Assembly: GCA_002684575.1 (NCBI GenBank)
Contig: NYVP01000026.1
Span: 6,940-16,106, forward strand
DNA length: 9,167 bases
DNA from: Verrucomicrobiales bacterium
GTDB taxonomy: Bacteria > Verrucomicrobiota > Verrucomicrobiia > Verrucomicrobiales > DEV007
Direction of reading: 5' to 3'
Part shown: piece after piece, positions 7,284 through 9,167 of the stretch
Position numbering within the stretch: position 1 is the first letter of the stretch
How the letters are laid out: each line of letters opens with the position of its first letter
The notes under the pieces: generated by a model
Seen by the model: only the letters and a program-made list of their open reading frames with translations
Databases searched by the model: none
What the model was told of the DNA's origin: nothing
Translations under genes and position numbers: made by a program

Positions 7284-8165
7284 ATGCAGGATAAAAAGGT
7301 TATAAATATCGGATGTGGTGAATGGGGTTTCCGTCATATACCAATGCGAGAGCATTTTGAAATTGCTCGTGATTTTAATTTTAAGTGGCTTGAATTTGGT
7401 ATTGGTGGGAATCAAGAGGGCAGGCTTTCAGAATTTCCAGATTCGGATGAAATAGAAAATTTTAAATCATTTAATGAAGAATTTAATATCGCGACGCCCT
7501 TCTGTTGTATTGAGAATGATTTTACCTTGGTTTCAGAAAAAGATCATCTTGAGATGGTCGATAAAGCCATGAGACAAATTCAGGCAGCTGCGGATTGTGG
7601 GGCCAAACAAGTTCGATTATTTGCTGGATTTACACCCGTTGAAAAAGTTGATGCTGTTATTTGGGATCGTATGATCAAAGCTTTTTGGGATGCTGATGAG
7701 TTATGCCAAAGGCTTGATATGACCATTGCTATAGAAACTCACGGAGGTATAACTTTTGATGATGATGAAGCCGCCCATCATTTTAATTCAGTTTCTACAG
7801 ACCCAGACTCTCTTATCCGACTAATCGATCAACTACCCCCGAAAGTTGGATTCAATTATGATCCTGGGAATATAAAAGCCGTTCGGCCTGACGATATAAA
7901 TTGCTGCTTGGAGCAGATTAATGAAAGAATTAATTATTGTCATTTAAAGGATTGGAAAAGAAAAGGTGACGGCTGGATAGCTGTGGCCATAGGCGATGAT
8001 GATTTGGATTATGCCTACCTATTTGAAAATATGATCTATGATGGAGTTTGTTTAATTGAATACGAACCACTCCATGACACTAGAGATGGAATTCGTCGAA
8101 GCTTAGATTATTTAAATAAACTAGAGAGACTCAATCAGAGCCTGAAATTTCAAATATCAATTTAG
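7284..8165 (+). CDS. Sugar phosphate isomerase/epimerase-like TIM barrel protein (xylose isomerase-like / AP endonuclease 2 fold)
   Basis: The 293-residue protein has no signal peptide and should be cytoplasmic. It follows the xylose-isomerase-like TIM barrel pattern (PF01261 type): strand 1 INIGCGEWGF (7-16), FKWLEFGIGG (33-42), IATPFCCIEND (69-79), an AADCGAKQVRLFAG strand (102-115), and putative metal ligands E151 in IAIETHGG, D193 in FNYDPGN, H220 in YCHLKDW and E259 or E261 in LIEYEP. Members isomerise, epimerise or dehydrate sugars and keto-sugars, and the family also includes endonuclease IV, so the label is generic. Length is typical. No Shine-Dalgarno site is visible before the ATG, which is the first in frame after the divergent region. 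Placement opposite the sulfatase run suggests it handles a sugar released by those enzymes (inference). The last ~15 residues look like a non-conserved tail. Confidence 0.85.
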   Translation: MQDKKVINIGCGEWGFRHIPMREHFEIARDFNFKWLEFGIGGNQEGRLSEFPDSDEIENFKSFNEEFNIATPFCCIENDFTLVSEKDHLEMVDKAMRQIQAAADCGAKQVRLFAGFTPVEKVDAVIWDRMIKAFWDADELCQRLDMTIAIETHGGITFDDDEAAHHFNSVSTDPDSLIRLIDQLPPKVGFNYDPGNIKAVRPDDINCCLEQINERINYCHLKDWKRKGDGWIAVAIGDDDLDYAYLFENMIYDGVCLIEYEPLHDTRDGIRRSLDYLNKLERLNQSLKFQISI

Positions 8166-8273
8166 TCAATTACTTATCACTATGGAGGATTAGATCAACG
8201 GCTTACTGGCGTTGTTCCTGCGGAAGTAATCAAAGGTGTTTTGTCTTAGTTAAAGTCACTTATATCGGGACAT
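8166..8273. other. Convergent intergenic region
   Basis: These 108 bases separate the stops of the isomerase-type gene and the lactonase-type gene. No hairpin with a T-run was found on either strand, so no terminator is called. The plus-strand frame of the isomerase-type gene stays open for 27 codons after its TAG, to a second TAG at 8247-8249, with a plausible coding-like composition (GLDQRLTGVVPAEVIKGVLS). That could be chance or the remnant of a longer C-terminus. Confidence 0.4.
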
Positions 8274-9167
8274 CTATTTTGCAAAAAGAATACAGATGGG
8301 CCCAGGCACACTTATAATACTCCGAGTTTGAAAGGTAAGGCTTCCGTTTTCAGGATCGATCTTGTGTACAGCAATCGTGTTTGAATGAGCCCCTGCAGCA
8401 AGAATCCATTTTGAAGATGGATCGATATTGATATTACGAGGCCAGGCACCTCTTATAGGCTCAACCTCTGTGACGGTCAATTTTCCTGTTGAGGGATTAG
8501 CCTCATAACAAGTTATACTATCGTTCCCTCTATTGGAGGACCAAACATACTTTCCGTTAGGGTGGATTAATATTTCAGCAGCTGAGTTAAAATCCTCTTT
8601 CTCTTTTGTCTCATCCGACAAGGATTTTGTCGTCGTTAATTTTTTTGCTTTACCATTTTCTTTGTCATAAGAAAAAGTTGTTACGGAAAGAGACAGTTCA
8701 TTAAGTAGGTAAATAAAATTCCCGTCGGCGGAAAACCGCATGTGCCTGGGTCCACCTCCAGGGACGCTTGCCGCAAGACCGTGCTTTGAAATGTTGGTTT
8801 GAGATGCATTCACCTTATATATATGAATATTATCAGTACCTAAATCAGGCACGAAGGCATACTTTCCGTCAGGAGAAAAACCGCACCAATGTGGGTGAGG
8901 AGAATTTTGTCTGTTTCCAACAACTTTTGAACCACCCTCATGATCAATGACTACCGATTGTCCTAGTTCACCATTTTCATTTATTGGTAAAAGTGCAGTA
9001 GAACCTCCTCCGTATTGAGCGGTGAGCAAAAAGTTACCAGAAGGATGCACAGCAATATGAGTTCCACCACCATCACGAATTAGGGAAGTAGTAAATTTTT
9101 CGAGAGTTCCATCCTTTTTCACATGGAAACCTGCAACTCCTGGACCATCATCAATCCCCGCAACGGC
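8274..9167 (-). CDS. Lactonase-family (6-phosphogluconolactonase-type) beta-propeller protein, 5' end outside window
   Basis: The frame is open to the right edge, so about 297 C-terminal residues are present and the N-terminus is missing; a GTG at 9120-9122 is internal, since the preceding 15 codons (AVAGIDDGPGVAGFH) fit the family. Seven-bladed lactonase propeller (PF10282 type) blocks are seen in order: THIAVHPSGNFLLTAQYGGG, SPHPHWCGFSPDGKYAFVPD, LGTDNIHIYKV, PGGGPRHMRFSADGNFIYLL, EILIHPNGKYVWSSNRGNDS, AWPRNINIDPSSKWILAAG, SNTIAVHKIDPENGSL and the typical VPGPICILF ending. Family members include enzymes that open sugar lactones such as 6-phosphogluconolactone; many PVC paralogs are exported and of unknown substrate. 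Export cannot be judged here. The gene converges on the isomerase-type gene. A role in hydrolysing a lactone made by an unseen sugar dehydrogenase is possible but inferred. Confidence 0.9.
   Translation of the reverse strand, partial: AVAGIDDGPGVAGFHVKKDGTLEKFTTSLIRDGGGTHIAVHPSGNFLLTAQYGGGSTALLPINENGELGQSVVIDHEGGSKVVGNRQNSPHPHWCGFSPDGKYAFVPDLGTDNIHIYKVNASQTNISKHGLAASVPGGGPRHMRFSADGNFIYLLNELSLSVTTFSYDKENGKAKKLTTTKSLSDETKEKEDFNSAAEILIHPNGKYVWSSNRGNDSITCYEANPSTGKLTVTEVEPIRGAWPRNINIDPSSKWILAAGAHSNTIAVHKIDPENGSLTFQTRSIISVPGPICILFAK

Noticed and set aside
9120..9122. GTG at 9120-9122 as the start of the lactonase-type gene
   Set aside because: The frame continues to the window edge with family-like sequence, and most of the first propeller blade would otherwise be missing.

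Overview
The window looks like chromosomal DNA from a member of the PVC bacteria (Planctomycetota, Verrucomicrobiota or Lentisphaerota), probably marine or glycan-degrading. The reasons are gene content and style: two exported formylglycine sulfatases, a DUF1080 protein, a ThuA-like protein, a secreted LamG protein, a sialidase-like propeller, a lactonase-type propeller and a sugar isomerase/epimerase-type TIM barrel. Together these are a signature of that group. The DNA is AT-rich by eye, most starts lack a good Shine-Dalgarno site, and genes are tightly spaced. The phylum cannot be fixed from the sequence alone. There are no RNA genes, insertion sequences or CRISPR arrays that I can support, and no gene-free stretch over 300 bases.

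Layout. Positions 1-429 (+) hold the 3' end of a ThuA-like gene. It is followed 25 bases later by a secreted DUF1080 (3-keto-disaccharide hydrolase family) gene at 455-1228 (+). A run of four minus-strand genes converges on this pair. In transcription order they are a large sulfatase with a C-terminal beta-rich extension and ankyrin repeats (5006-7195), a secreted sialidase-like propeller (3775-4950), a second sulfatase (2093-3649) and a secreted LamG protein (1241-2083). The gaps between them are 55, 125 and 9 bases, so they may be one operon or two. An 88-base AT-rich divergent region separates the run from a cytoplasmic isomerase/epimerase-type TIM barrel gene at 7284-8165 (+). At the right edge, a lactonase-type beta-propeller gene (8274-9167, minus) converges on the TIM barrel gene and lacks its 5' end.

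How the genes may fit together (inference). The exported proteins would desulfate and bind a sulfated glycan outside the cytoplasm. DUF1080, the TIM barrel protein and perhaps the lactonase and ThuA protein would act on oxidised (3-keto or lactone) sugars. Missing from the window are any classical glycoside hydrolase, SusC/SusD pair, sugar dehydrogenase (Gfo/Idh/MocA), regulator and formylglycine-generating enzyme. If this is a full pathway, those lie elsewhere. The most unusual item is the ankyrin-repeat tail on a secreted sulfatase.
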